10,107 nt of DNA from Lachnospiraceae bacterium (lineage in GTDB: Bacteria > Bacillota > Clostridia > Lachnospirales > Lachnospiraceae), in the NCBI GenBank assembly GCA_003453515.1, contig DMLD01000205.1:1-10107 (forward strand), in the 5' to 3' direction. The position numbers and the translations under genes were made by a program. The stretch's first letter is position 1; each line of letters starts with the position of its first letter. Positions 1-6,291 of the stretch are shown one piece after another. The notes beneath the pieces were generated by a model, which had not been told where the DNA came from, did not search any database, and saw nothing but the letters and a program-made list of their open reading frames with translations.

Positions 1-774
1 CCGGATGATATGGGAAAGACCATACCGCCGGATGAGCTCTTCAGGAGGATGGATGCCGGTGCATCGACCAAGACATCGCAGATAACCATAAACGAATACA
101 CCGATTATTTCAGGGCAATTCTATCGGAGGGGAGAGATCTGCTCCATGTCACTCTTTCAAGCGGACTCAGCGGCACGTACAATTCCGCCATGATCGCGAA
201 GGAGATAGTGGAGGAGGAGTACCCCGACAACAAGATATATATAATAGATTCGCTGGCAGCGTCAAGCGGCTTCGGTCTGTTTGTTGACAAGCTTGCCGAT
301 ATGCGCGATGAGGGACTTGATATCGACGAGGTATATCAGTGGGGACAGGACAACAAGCTTAAGCTTCACCACTGGTTCTTCTCGACCGATCTGACCTACT
401 ACATCCGCGGCGGCAGGGTATCGAGAACGGCGGGCGCCATAGGGACCATGCTCAATATATGTCCGCTTTTGAATGTTGATTTCGAGGGACATCTGATCCC
501 GAGAGAGAAGGTCAGAACCAAGAAAAAGGTCATAAGACGGACTCTCGAGAAGATGCTCATGCATGTACAGGACGGGACCGCGTACAACGGCAAGGTATTT
601 ATCTCCCACTCGCTCTGTGAGGACGATGCGATGGAGCTTGCCAACATGATAGAAGCAAGATTTACGAAGCTCGACGGCTCGATAAGGCTTTTCCCGATCG
701 GCGCGACGATAGGCTCTCACACGGGCCCCGGTACGGTAGCACTGTTCTTCTGGGGAGATGAGAGAGTCGATTAA
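1..774 (+). CDS. DegV family (FakB-like) fatty-acid-binding protein, 5' end missing
   Basis: The reading frame is open from base 1, so the ATG at 10 is an internal Met and not the start. Compared with the usual length of about 280 residues, roughly 30-40 N-terminal residues lie outside the window. Visible DegV signatures are TKTSQ (bases about 67-81), SSGLSGTYNSA near the head-group site, RGGRVSRTAGAIG in the middle, and a C-terminal GSHTGPGTVALFFWG with the conserved His. Family knowledge: DegV/FakB proteins bind a fatty acid and present it to the kinase FakA, which makes acyl-phosphate for phospholipid synthesis. Many DegV paralogues in Clostridia have no proven role. A PlsC-type acyltransferase and a FakA-like fragment lie further along the window, which fits lipid metabolism but does not prove a link. 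Family assignment is firm; the physiological role is inferred. Confidence 0.95.
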   Translation, partial: PDDMGKTIPPDELFRRMDAGASTKTSQITINEYTDYFRAILSEGRDLLHVTLSSGLSGTYNSAMIAKEIVEEEYPDNKIYIIDSLAASSGFGLFVDKLADMRDEGLDIDEVYQWGQDNKLKLHHWFFSTDLTYYIRGGRVSRTAGAIGTMLNICPLLNVDFEGHLIPREKVRTKKKVIRRTLEKMLMHVQDGTAYNGKVFISHSLCEDDAMELANMIEARFTKLDGSIRLFPIGATIGSHTGPGTVALFFWGDERVD

Positions 775-781
775 GGATACC

Positions 782-809
782 CTGATTAAATCAGCGTTTC
801 CTTTATATT
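782..809 (+). terminator. Possible weak terminator after the DegV gene
   Basis: CTGAT (782-786) and ATCAG (790-794) form a 5-bp stem with a TAA loop, followed by a T-rich stretch (797-809). The stem is short and AT-rich, and the T tract is interrupted, so termination would be weak at best. It lies in the 66-base gap between the DegV gene and queT. Confidence 0.25.
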
Positions 810-840
810 ATAAAAATAAAAGAATAGGATAGGGAGTAAA

Positions 841-1344
841 ATGAGACAGTCAAAGGTATACAATATTACATTTGCGGCGATGGTGGCAGCCTTATATGTG
901 GTGCTGACCTTCGCCTCCAATGCGTTCGGACTTGCCAGCGGAGTGATACAGGTCAGGATATCGGAGGCGCTTATCGTATTGGCGGCATTCACGCCGGCAG
1001 CCATACCGGGACTTGCGGTAGGATGTATTCTTGCCAACTGGCTCACGGGCTGCGTGCTTCCCGACATCATATTCGGTTCGCTGGCTACGCTGATCGGAGC
1101 AGTGGGTGCGTATCTTCTCAGAAAGTACAGATTTATGGTACCCTTGCCCGAGATAGCCGCCAATACGATCATAGTTCCGTTTGTTCTTCGCTTTGCTTAC
1201 GATGTGCCTGATTCCATACCGTATATGATGGCAACTGTCGGGGCGGGTGAGATCATCTCGGCAGGAGTTTTGGGATTGGTGCTGATGTCCGCACTTATGC
1301 CCTTTAGAAATGCTCTTTTCCCGGAGAATATTCAAAAAAGGTAG
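841..1344 (+). CDS. queT: QueT family ECF transporter S component (queuosine precursor uptake)
   Basis: The 167-residue product is almost wholly hydrophobic, with about five to six membrane segments. It shows QueT family blocks: VIQVRISEALIVLAAFTPAAIPGL (residues about 32-55), a following GCILANWL, and DIIFGSLATLIGAV (about 78-91). QueT is the substrate-binding membrane subunit of an energy-coupling-factor transporter. It takes up a queuosine precursor (a preQ1/preQ0-type base) for tRNA anticodon modification, working with shared EcfA, EcfA' and EcfT subunits that are not in this window. The start has GGGAG at 832-836 with short spacing. The vanY-type gene follows after 8 bases, so the two are probably co-transcribed. 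Many QueT genes have a preQ1 riboswitch upstream; I see no recognisable one in 775-840. The family is clear from conserved blocks; the exact substrate is inferred. Confidence 0.93.
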   Translation: MRQSKVYNITFAAMVAALYVVLTFASNAFGLASGVIQVRISEALIVLAAFTPAAIPGLAVGCILANWLTGCVLPDIIFGSLATLIGAVGAYLLRKYRFMVPLPEIAANTIIVPFVLRFAYDVPDSIPYMMATVGAGEIISAGVLGLVLMSALMPFRNALFPENIQKR

Positions 1345-1352
1345 TTTAAACG

Positions 1353-2207
1353 ATGAATCGGATAACACTGACGGTGATGATAGCTCTTGTGGTCGGGGTG
1401 TTGGTTTATTTTTATGTAACCGACTGGTCACAGCCAACGCGGTTTGAGGATGCCGATCGTCCTCTGCCGTTTGGCATGGCAGCGGCAACCGGAGGCTCGG
1501 CTACGGGGAGTGCGGCAGACGATGGGCACACCGCCGATGATCTGTTGCCGGAAGATATCTCAACGATCCTTGATCCCAGCAAGAGCGTACCGCTCGACAC
1601 GATACCGGAGTCTCTGACGGTGCTGGTGAACAGGGCGTTTTTATTGCCGGAGGACTATATACCGGAGAACCTGAAGATACCCGATATACCGTTTGATTCG
1701 ACTATTGTTACCGAGAAAAACAATATGCGCGCCGAGGCAGCGCTGATGATAGAAAAGCTGTTTAAGGCGGCAAAGAAAAAGAAGATCGAGCTGACGGCTG
1801 TTTCGGGCTATCGTTCATATGCGAGACAGAAGGCTGTGTTTGAGCAAAGCGCTGCCGACCACGGGCGGGAGCATGCGGATAAGTACTGTGCTATTCCGGG
1901 ATCGAGCGAGCATCAGACAGGGCTTGCGATAGATGTATCAACACCCGATATCGCCAATGTTCTCGAGGAGAAGTTTGCCGACACCGGGGCAGGCAAATGG
2001 ATCGCAAAAAATTGCTATAAATACGGCTTTGTAGTGCGCTATCCCAAGGGCAAATCCAAGATAACCGGGTACAATTACGAGCCCTGGCATCTTCGATATG
2101 TGGGGCTGACCACAGCCAAATATTTATATGAAAACAAACTGACGCTGGAGGAGTTCTACAACGTCAGCATGAATAAAGAAAACAAGGAGTGGAGGAACGA
2201 CCTTTGA
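1353..2207 (+). CDS. Membrane-anchored D-alanyl-D-alanine carboxypeptidase, VanY type (peptidase M15B)
   Basis: The 284-residue protein has an N-terminal membrane anchor (about residues 5-22) and then a low-complexity, Ala/Gly/Asp-rich linker to about residue 115. A complete M15B zinc-peptidase domain follows (about 116-265). The catalytic signature is intact: SGYRS (151-155), SEHQTGLAIDV with zinc ligands His187 and Asp194, and EPWHLRYVG with the general base Glu243 and third zinc ligand His246. Such enzymes remove the terminal D-Ala from peptidoglycan stem peptides outside the membrane, trimming cross-link donors. In van clusters VanY supports glycopeptide resistance, but no other van genes are here, so a housekeeping wall-maturation role is likelier. 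A purine-rich AAAAAAGG (1334-1341) precedes the ATG by 11 bases and runs into the queT stop. The 3' end overlaps the acyltransferase start. Confidence 0.95.
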   Translation: MNRITLTVMIALVVGVLVYFYVTDWSQPTRFEDADRPLPFGMAAATGGSATGSAADDGHTADDLLPEDISTILDPSKSVPLDTIPESLTVLVNRAFLLPEDYIPENLKIPDIPFDSTIVTEKNNMRAEAALMIEKLFKAAKKKKIELTAVSGYRSYARQKAVFEQSAADHGREHADKYCAIPGSSEHQTGLAIDVSTPDIANVLEEKFADTGAGKWIAKNCYKYGFVVRYPKGKSKITGYNYEPWHLRYVGLTTAKYLYENKLTLEEFYNVSMNKENKEWRNDL

Positions 2208-2926
2208 GAAGTATAATATTGGTGATTGTATATCTGATAATATGCGTGCTCTCGATCCCCTTTCATCTGGTGCTTCTTCTCGTGAGACTGATCAATGAAA
2301 GAGCGGCAGCGGTCTTTTCACAGAAGATCGTCTGGCTTGCGTTCCGACTGTGTATGCTGATCTCGGGCTGCAAAAGGGAGATCGTCGGAAGAGAGAAGAT
2401 ACCGACGGATACGGCTGTTATGTATGCGGCAAATCACAGAAGCTTTTACGACATAATACTGATGTACACCGCGGTGCCGAATCAGACTGCGTTTATCGCA
2501 AAAAAAGAGCTGAAAAAGTTTGTGTGCATCGCGCAGTGGATGTACTTTCTCAACTGTCAGTTCATGGATCGCGGCAATGTCAAGCAAAACCTAAACGTCA
2601 TACTCAAGGCGATTGACCTCGTGAAAAATAACTACTCCGTTTATATCGCTCCCGAGGGGACGAGAAATGCAACGGATGAGCTTCTCGAGTTCAAGGAGGG
2701 AAGTATGAAGATCGCTACCAAGGGCGGCGTACCCATCGTTCCGGTGTGCTTTACCGGGACGGAGGATATCCTCGAAAAGCATCTGCCGTGGGTGCATCGC
2801 GGCAGGATAAGGATCGAGTTCGGTGATCCCATTTATCCTGAGAGTTTGGACAAGGAGGATAAAAAGCACATCGGAGCGTATACGCGAGGGATCATTCAGG
2901 ATATGTATAATCGCACTGCAACTTGA
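2204..2926 (+). CDS. plsC: 1-acyl-sn-glycerol-3-phosphate acyltransferase (PlsC/LPLAT family)
   Basis: All four acyltransferase blocks are present. From the TTG start they are NHRSFYD (His78 and Asp83 of the HX4D catalytic motif), FMDRGN (120-125), APEGTRN (149-155) and VPIVPVCFTG (176-185). An N-terminal hydrophobic segment (about residues 3-28) anchors the protein in the membrane. PlsC transfers an acyl chain to the sn-2 position of lysophosphatidate to make phosphatidic acid. I chose TTG at 2204 (240 residues) because GGAGG at 2191-2195 sits 8 bases upstream and the start overlaps the preceding TGA as TTGA, typical of coupled translation. A GTG at 2189 would add 5 residues, but its own G is the last base of AAGGAG, leaving no usable ribosome binding site. 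The specific acyl acceptor is inferred from the family. Confidence 0.93.
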   Translation: MRSIILVIVYLIICVLSIPFHLVLLLVRLINERAAAVFSQKIVWLAFRLCMLISGCKREIVGREKIPTDTAVMYAANHRSFYDIILMYTAVPNQTAFIAKKELKKFVCIAQWMYFLNCQFMDRGNVKQNLNVILKAIDLVKNNYSVYIAPEGTRNATDELLEFKEGSMKIATKGGVPIVPVCFTGTEDILEKHLPWVHRGRIRIEFGDPIYPESLDKEDKKHIGAYTRGIIQDMYNRTAT

Positions 2927-2951
2927 CATTTGTAAAACTAATTGATAATAT
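2923..2951 (+). promoter_or_regulatory. Strong sigma-A type promoter with extended -10
   Basis: TTGACA (2923-2928, perfect consensus), a 17-base spacer and TAATAT (2946-2951), with TG at 2943-2944 giving an extended -10. The -35 box contains the TGA stop of the acyltransferase gene (2924-2926), so the promoter begins inside the preceding gene. It would drive the membrane protein gene at 2988 and possibly the genes after it. Confidence 0.8.
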
Positions 2952-2987
2952 ATACACGGTATATTTTCTTGTAAGGAGTGAATGTAT

Positions 2988-3440
2988 ATGCATGTTTTTA
3001 TCATAGTTATGATTGTGATCATAGTGGTACTTATCATCGGTTGTATCATTCTGTACTTTGTCGGCAAAAAGCTTCAGAAGAAGCAGGATGAGTCTCAGGC
3101 GCAGATGCAGGCGTCGGCACAGACGGCGTCTATACTCGTCATTGACAAAAAGAGGATGCGGCTTAAGGATGCGGGACTTCCGGCTGTGGTACTCGAGAAC
3201 ACACCGAAGTATCTGCGCAGATCCAAGGTGCCCATCGTAAAGGCAAAGATCGGACCCAAGATCATGACACTTATGTGCGATGACAAGATCTTTCCGCTTT
3301 TGCCTGTCAAGAAAAATCTCAAGGTGCAGATAAGCGGTATCTACATCATGGATGTGAAGGGCAGGGGAGTGCTCGAGGCACCGCCTGAGAAGGTGGGATT
3401 TTTCAAAAAAATGCGTAACAGGATATCCTTAAATAAATAA
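2988..3440 (+). CDS. Single-pass membrane protein of unknown function
   Basis: I do not recognise this family. From the chosen start the product is 150 residues. It has one strongly hydrophobic N-terminal segment (about 3-25, rich in Ile and Val) and a Lys/Gln-rich, possibly coiled stretch (about 27-46). A mixed, probably beta-rich domain follows (about 48-131) that includes VVLENTPKYLRR and VKAKIGPKIMTL. The tail is basic and contains FFKKMRNR. No catalytic motif is visible. AAGGAG at 2973-2978 lies 9 bases before the ATG at 2988 but only 3 bases before the in-frame ATG at 2982, so 2988 is preferred; the difference is two residues. It has its own strong promoter at 2923-2951. The basic C-terminus suggests that the soluble part may be cytoplasmic, but topology is not settled. 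Confidence 0.8.
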   Translation: MHVFIIVMIVIIVVLIIGCIILYFVGKKLQKKQDESQAQMQASAQTASILVIDKKRMRLKDAGLPAVVLENTPKYLRRSKVPIVKAKIGPKIMTLMCDDKIFPLLPVKKNLKVQISGIYIMDVKGRGVLEAPPEKVGFFKKMRNRISLNK

Positions 3441-3467
3441 AGCACTGACCGGTATTTCCTTGATCGT

Positions 3468-3521
3468 CATGTGAGAGCTGTCACGTGGTGGCGGCTCTAT
3501 TGCTATAGAGGGCTCGCTGCC
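3468..3521 (+). repeat. Two tandem hairpins in the leader of the CCA-adding enzyme gene
   Basis: Hairpin 1 pairs CATGTGA (3468-3474) with TCACGTG (3481-3487), 7 bp with one G-U, loop GAGCTG. Hairpin 2 pairs GGTGGCG (3487-3493) with CGCTGCC (3515-3521), with two G-U pairs. It is topped by a perfect CTCTAT/ATAGAG stem (3495-3500 and 3505-3510) with a TGCT loop. No T run follows, so this is not a standard terminator. The second stem ends 9 bases before the AGGAG ribosome binding site at 3531-3535. Confidence 0.45.
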
Positions 3522-3541
3522 GGAGGAGAGAGGAGTCATAT

Positions 3542-4984
3542 ATGAGAATGCCGGATGCGGCAGGGCATATAATAAAAACGCTCAGACAAAACGGCTATGA
3601 GGCCTATATCGTGGGCGGATGTGTGCGCGATATGCTTCTTCACAGAGAGCCTAAGGATTGGGATATAACGACCTCGGCAAGACCCGATGAGATCAAGAGG
3701 CTTTTCAGAAGGACGGTCGACACGGGGATAGAGCATGGTACTGTGACCGTGCTGATCGGAAGCGAGGGCTACGAGGTCACGACGTACAGGATCGACGGAA
3801 AGTACGAGGACCACAGACACCCTGACAGCGTGACCTATACGACGAGCCTTGAAGAGGATCTTAAGAGAAGGGATTTCACCATAAATGCGATGGCGTACTC
3901 TGATGAGGACGGGATCGTGGATCTGTTCTTGGGACAACAGGATCTGAAGGACGGTGTCATACGATGTGTCGGAGATCCGGGGGAGAGGTTTGAAGAGGAT
4001 GCGCTGAGGATGCTCAGAGGTGTCCGGTTTGCGGGACAGCTTGGGTTTGACATAGAGGATGAGACCTATCGGGCGATGTGTGACAGATCGGCAACGATAG
4101 CTAATGTGAGTGCCGAGAGGATACAGGTGGAGCTGTCAAAGCTCATCATATCCAAGGGAGCGGATAAGATAAGACTTGCCTATGAGGCTGGACTTACGCG
4201 GGTGTTCTTCCCTGAATTTGACAAAATGATGGAGTGCGGGCAGCACAATCCCCATCATTGCTATACCGTAGGAGAGCACACCATACATGTAATAGAGGGA
4301 GTAAACAGTCTAATCGGCGAGACGGGGATATATGACGGAGCTGTGGGAGATAACAGCTATGCAGTGAGTCTGGATAAGCTGTCAATGACGCCGCAAAAGC
4401 TCCATATCGCACTTGCCTATGCGGCACTGCTGCATGATGTGGCGAAGCCGGTATGCCTGACTACAGACGAGGCAGGGGTGGATCACTATTACGGTCATGA
4501 TGTAAAGGGCGAGGAGCTTGCGGGACAATTTATCAGAAGGATGAAGCTTGACAACGATACGCGCAGGCTGGTAAAGGCGCTTGTAAGATACCATGATGTA
4601 AGATATAAGTATTGTGTTGACGATGAGGGGAACTATTCTCCGGGCGGAAAGCGGGCGATGAGACGTCTTGTCAACAAGGTAGGACGCGATGTGATGGTGT
4701 GGCTGTTCGTGCTGCAAAGAGCAGATATATATGCGCAGAGCGAGTACCGGAAGGAAGAAAAGCTGCACGTGCTGGAGGCGGGCATCAGATGCTTTGAGGA
4801 GATATGCGAGGATGCTGATGCGGTGGATATATCGGAGCTTGCGATCACGGGCAAGGATCTGATAGAAGAGAAGGGCTACACTACGGGTCCTGACATCGGA
4901 AGAGAGCTTAACAGGCTGTTGGAGCTGGTCATGGATGATCCGGGTCTGAACACCAGAGAAGGCCTTATGGAGCTTGTAAAGTAA
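3542..4984 (+). CDS. cca: CCA-adding tRNA nucleotidyltransferase with HD domain
   Basis: This is a complete class II nucleotidyltransferase of 480 residues. The head domain has GGCVRD (25-30), KDWDI with the catalytic metal-binding Asp39 and Asp41, and RRDFTINAMAY (109-119). It then has DLFLGQQDLKDG (127-138) and the nucleotide-template motif EEDALRMLRGVRFA (151-164), followed by the neck motif SAERIQVEL. A C-terminal HD phosphohydrolase-type domain begins near HNPHHCYTVGEHT (235-247), with LLHDVAKP (His298, Asp299), YYGHD (His319, Asp320) and RYHDVRY (His351, Asp352). The enzyme builds or repairs the 3' CCA end of tRNAs in the cytoplasm. The HD part may act on 2',3'-cyclic phosphate ends, as known for the E. 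coli enzyme. AGGAG at 3531-3535 gives 6-base spacing to the ATG. Whether it adds all of CCA or only part cannot be decided from sequence alone. Confidence 0.95.
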   Translation: MRMPDAAGHIIKTLRQNGYEAYIVGGCVRDMLLHREPKDWDITTSARPDEIKRLFRRTVDTGIEHGTVTVLIGSEGYEVTTYRIDGKYEDHRHPDSVTYTTSLEEDLKRRDFTINAMAYSDEDGIVDLFLGQQDLKDGVIRCVGDPGERFEEDALRMLRGVRFAGQLGFDIEDETYRAMCDRSATIANVSAERIQVELSKLIISKGADKIRLAYEAGLTRVFFPEFDKMMECGQHNPHHCYTVGEHTIHVIEGVNSLIGETGIYDGAVGDNSYAVSLDKLSMTPQKLHIALAYAALLHDVAKPVCLTTDEAGVDHYYGHDVKGEELAGQFIRRMKLDNDTRRLVKALVRYHDVRYKYCVDDEGNYSPGGKRAMRRLVNKVGRDVMVWLFVLQRADIYAQSEYRKEEKLHVLEAGIRCFEEICEDADAVDISELAITGKDLIEEKGYTTGPDIGRELNRLLELVMDDPGLNTREGLMELVK

Positions 4985-5039
4985 GGGAGCGCTGATACGA
5001 TCGGTGTTTCCGCGACAAAGTCTATAAAACTATGAAAAG

Positions 5040-5060
5040 GAAGACGCAAAATAAGTCTTC
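5040..5060 (+). repeat. Small inverted repeat before the FakA-like domain gene
   Basis: GAAGAC (5040-5045) and GTCTTC (5055-5060) form a perfect 6-bp stem around a 9-base A-rich loop. It lies 5 bases before the GGAGGG ribosome binding site (5066-5071). It could affect translation of the next gene, but there is no T run and no recognised RNA class. Confidence 0.35.
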
Positions 5061-5075
5061 GGAACGGAGGGAATC

Positions 5076-5366
5076 ATGGCAGTACAGTCAATCGATGCAG
5101 AGGATGATCAGTTCGCATATCGTTATGATACGCAGCTTCTGATCGACAGAAGAGATGAGGATCTTGACGAGGATGAGATCGCTGATTACATCACGGAGAA
5201 TTTTGAGGGCAATTCTCTCATAGCCGCAGGAGACGAGGATCTGGTGAAGATACATTTTCACACCAATGAACCGTGGAAGATACTCGAGTATTGCAATACG
5301 GTGGGTGAGATATACGATATAGTTGTTGAGGATATGATCAGACAGTCAGACGGCAAGCAGGGTTGA
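5076..5366 (+). CDS. Stand-alone FakA middle-domain-like protein (DAK/fatty-acid kinase related)
   Basis: The 96-residue product resembles the middle portion of the fatty-acid kinase subunit FakA, a family often annotated as dihydroxyacetone-kinase-like. The pattern matches in order: FAYRYDTQLLI (13-23), an acidic helix stretch DEDLDEDEIADYI, then GNSLIAAGDEDLVKIHFHTNEPWKILEY, and finally GEIYDIVVEDM near the end. In full-length FakA this follows an N-terminal DhaL ATP-binding kinase domain, and both that domain and the C-terminal DegV-like domain are absent here. The gene has its own ATG and a good GGAGGG (5066-5071), so it looks like an intended short gene and not a broken remnant. Its 91-base upstream gap shows no further FakA sequence that I can recognise. 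Without the kinase domain it should not phosphorylate by itself. A role as a partner or regulator of a kinase or DegV protein is inference. Confidence 0.8.
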   Translation: MAVQSIDAEDDQFAYRYDTQLLIDRRDEDLDEDEIADYITENFEGNSLIAAGDEDLVKIHFHTNEPWKILEYCNTVGEIYDIVVEDMIRQSDGKQG

Positions 5367-5433
5367 TGGCAGACTGATGATAAAACGCACGATCAGAGAG
5401 TTTTTTGGATAGAGAGCGAGGGATGGAGTAGAA

Positions 5434-5910
5434 ATGTCTGCGAATTCAGAATATGAAGTGAGAACCGTGGGGATCGATGATCTGGAAAAGCTGGTCGGCT
5501 GGCGGCTCAGATCACTTCGCGAGGGCTATGAGGTGGCTGAGGATGACGATATGTCCGAGATCAAAAAAAACCTCATAGAGTACTATCAAAAGCATCTCCC
5601 CGACGACACTCATACAGCGTGCATCGCATACGATCCCGTGACGGGTGACGAGGTAGGATGCGGTGCGATATGCTACCAGGAGGAGCTGCCATCGCCTGAT
5701 AATATTTCCGGCAAATGCGGCTACATCATGAACATATACTGTGTCCCCGAAAAAAGGATGAAGGGCGCAGGAAGAAAAATAGTCAGCTATCTTATAGAGG
5801 ACGCACAGACAAGAGGTACGGAAAAGATATATCTCGAGAGCGTCCCGCCCGCAAGAGAGTTTTATAAAAAGATGGGCTTTGACGATATGAAAAACTATAT
5901 GAAGAGGTGA
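5434..5910 (+). CDS. GNAT family N-acetyltransferase
   Basis: The 158-residue product has the GNAT fold signature. Strand 4 and motif A read CGYIMNIYCVPEKRMKGAGRK (about 94-114), where R-M-K-G-A-G corresponds to the acetyl-CoA pyrophosphate-binding R/Q-x-x-G-x-G/A loop. The motif B region ends with YLESVPPAREFYKKMGF (about 133-149), the common terminal signature. The enzyme should transfer an acetyl group from acetyl-CoA to an amine, but the substrate cannot be told. GGAG at 5425-5428 gives 5-base spacing to the ATG. The TSCPD gene starts only 6 bases after the stop, and its ribosome binding site overlaps the GNAT stop, so the two genes are very likely co-translated. Confidence 0.9.
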   Translation: MSANSEYEVRTVGIDDLEKLVGWRLRSLREGYEVAEDDDMSEIKKNLIEYYQKHLPDDTHTACIAYDPVTGDEVGCGAICYQEELPSPDNISGKCGYIMNIYCVPEKRMKGAGRKIVSYLIEDAQTRGTEKIYLESVPPAREFYKKMGFDDMKNYMKR

Positions 5911-5916
5911 TGCAGG

Positions 5917-6171
5917 ATGCATTATGTATACAAAACAAAGGGAACCTGTTCTACGCAGATCGATTTTGACATTGAAGACGATATCGTAACCAATGTGGCG
6001 TTTACCAGAGGCTGCAACGGCAATCTGCAGGCGGTATCCCGACTTGTAGAGGGCAAAAGGGCGGATGAGATATACTCGCTGCTCGGCGGAATCAACTGTA
6101 ACGGCAAGGGTACATCATGTGGTGATCAGTTGGCCAGGGCGGTTATGGAAGCAAAGGGAGCATCAGCTTAA
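5917..6171 (+). CDS. Small four-cysteine TSCPD domain protein (TIGR03905-like)
   Basis: This 84-residue protein is built around four conserved cysteines: Cys11 (in KGTCSTQ), Cys33 (in RGCNGN), Cys61 (in GINCNG) and Cys68 (in GTSCGDQLARAV). The last block is the TSCPD-type motif. Related domains occur at the C-terminus of B12-dependent ribonucleotide reductases, while the short free-standing form common in Clostridia has no established function. The four Cys suggest metal binding or redox chemistry, which is inference. AGAGGTGAT (5904-5912 region), overlapping the GNAT stop, serves as the ribosome binding site. Nothing like a terminator follows, and a new promoter begins 9 bases after its stop. 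Confidence 0.88.
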   Translation: MHYVYKTKGTCSTQIDFDIEDDIVTNVAFTRGCNGNLQAVSRLVEGKRADEIYSLLGGINCNGKGTSCGDQLARAVMEAKGASA

Positions 6172-6179
6172 GTATGTGC

Positions 6180-6208
6180 TTTACAAAACGTTAAAAATGT
6201 GTTAACAT
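6180..6208 (+). promoter_or_regulatory. Strong sigma-A type promoter with extended -10
   Basis: TTTACA (6180-6185), a 17-base spacer and TAACAT (6203-6208), with TG at 6200-6201 giving an extended -10. It starts right after the TSCPD gene. It is well placed to transcribe the 55-residue acidic protein gene and the TcaA-like gene through a leader of about 80 bases. Confidence 0.7.
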
Positions 6209-6211
6209 AGG

Positions 6212-6282
6212 TTTGCGGTGCCTGAGAGGGCAAAAGATAACAGGGAACATGGGAATAGTGATATAAGTCAGATCTAAGGAGG
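6212..6282 (+). promoter_or_regulatory. Leader with pieces resembling a cobalamin riboswitch, core absent
   Basis: The leader holds GGTGCC (6217-6222), a TGCC/GGCA hairpin (6219-6222 and 6229-6232), TAACAGGGAA (6238-6247) and AGTCAG (6267-6272). These sit in the order and rough spacing of the 5' and 3' conserved blocks of cobalamin riboswitches (GGUGCC, UUAAUAGGGAA, AGYCAG). The core expected between them (the P4 hairpin and a block like GGUCCCGCCACUGU) is missing, so this is not a working riboswitch of the known class. It could be a decayed remnant, a different small structured leader or chance. AAGGAGG at 6276-6282 ends the leader. Confidence 0.2.
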
Positions 6283-6291
6283 CTATCGGAT

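Noticed and set aside
10..12. ATG at 10 as the start of the DegV gene
   Set aside because: The frame is open to base 1, and the family's conserved N-terminal strand is missing from the visible product, so the real start lies upstream of the window.
262..720. Antisense open frame (152 codons) opposite the DegV gene
   Set aside because: It is a shadow of a clearly conserved coding region and has no ribosome binding site or domain of its own.
775..840. preQ1 riboswitch before queT
   Set aside because: The gap is only 66 bases and has no preQ1-type stem with the A-rich tail and CTAA-like end. Only a weak CTGAT/ATCAG stem is present.
892..1488. Long antisense open frame (198 codons) across queT and the start of the vanY-type gene
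   Set aside because: It lies opposite two well-supported genes, has a biased composition (Arg, Ser, His) and shows no recognisable domain.
4382..4768. Antisense open frame opposite the HD domain of cca
   Set aside because: The + strand HD motifs explain the sequence; the antisense product has no recognisable features.
5374..5406. Terminator after the FakA-like gene (CTGAT/ATCAG stem and six T)
   Set aside because: The stem has only 5 bp with a 13-base loop, and the T run is 4 bases away from the stem, so it is unlikely to be stable enough.
6219..6250. TPP riboswitch suggested by CTGAGA in the leader
   Set aside because: The other required TPP blocks (an ACC...GAACCTGAT stretch and the final AGGGA after CAGCG) are not present.
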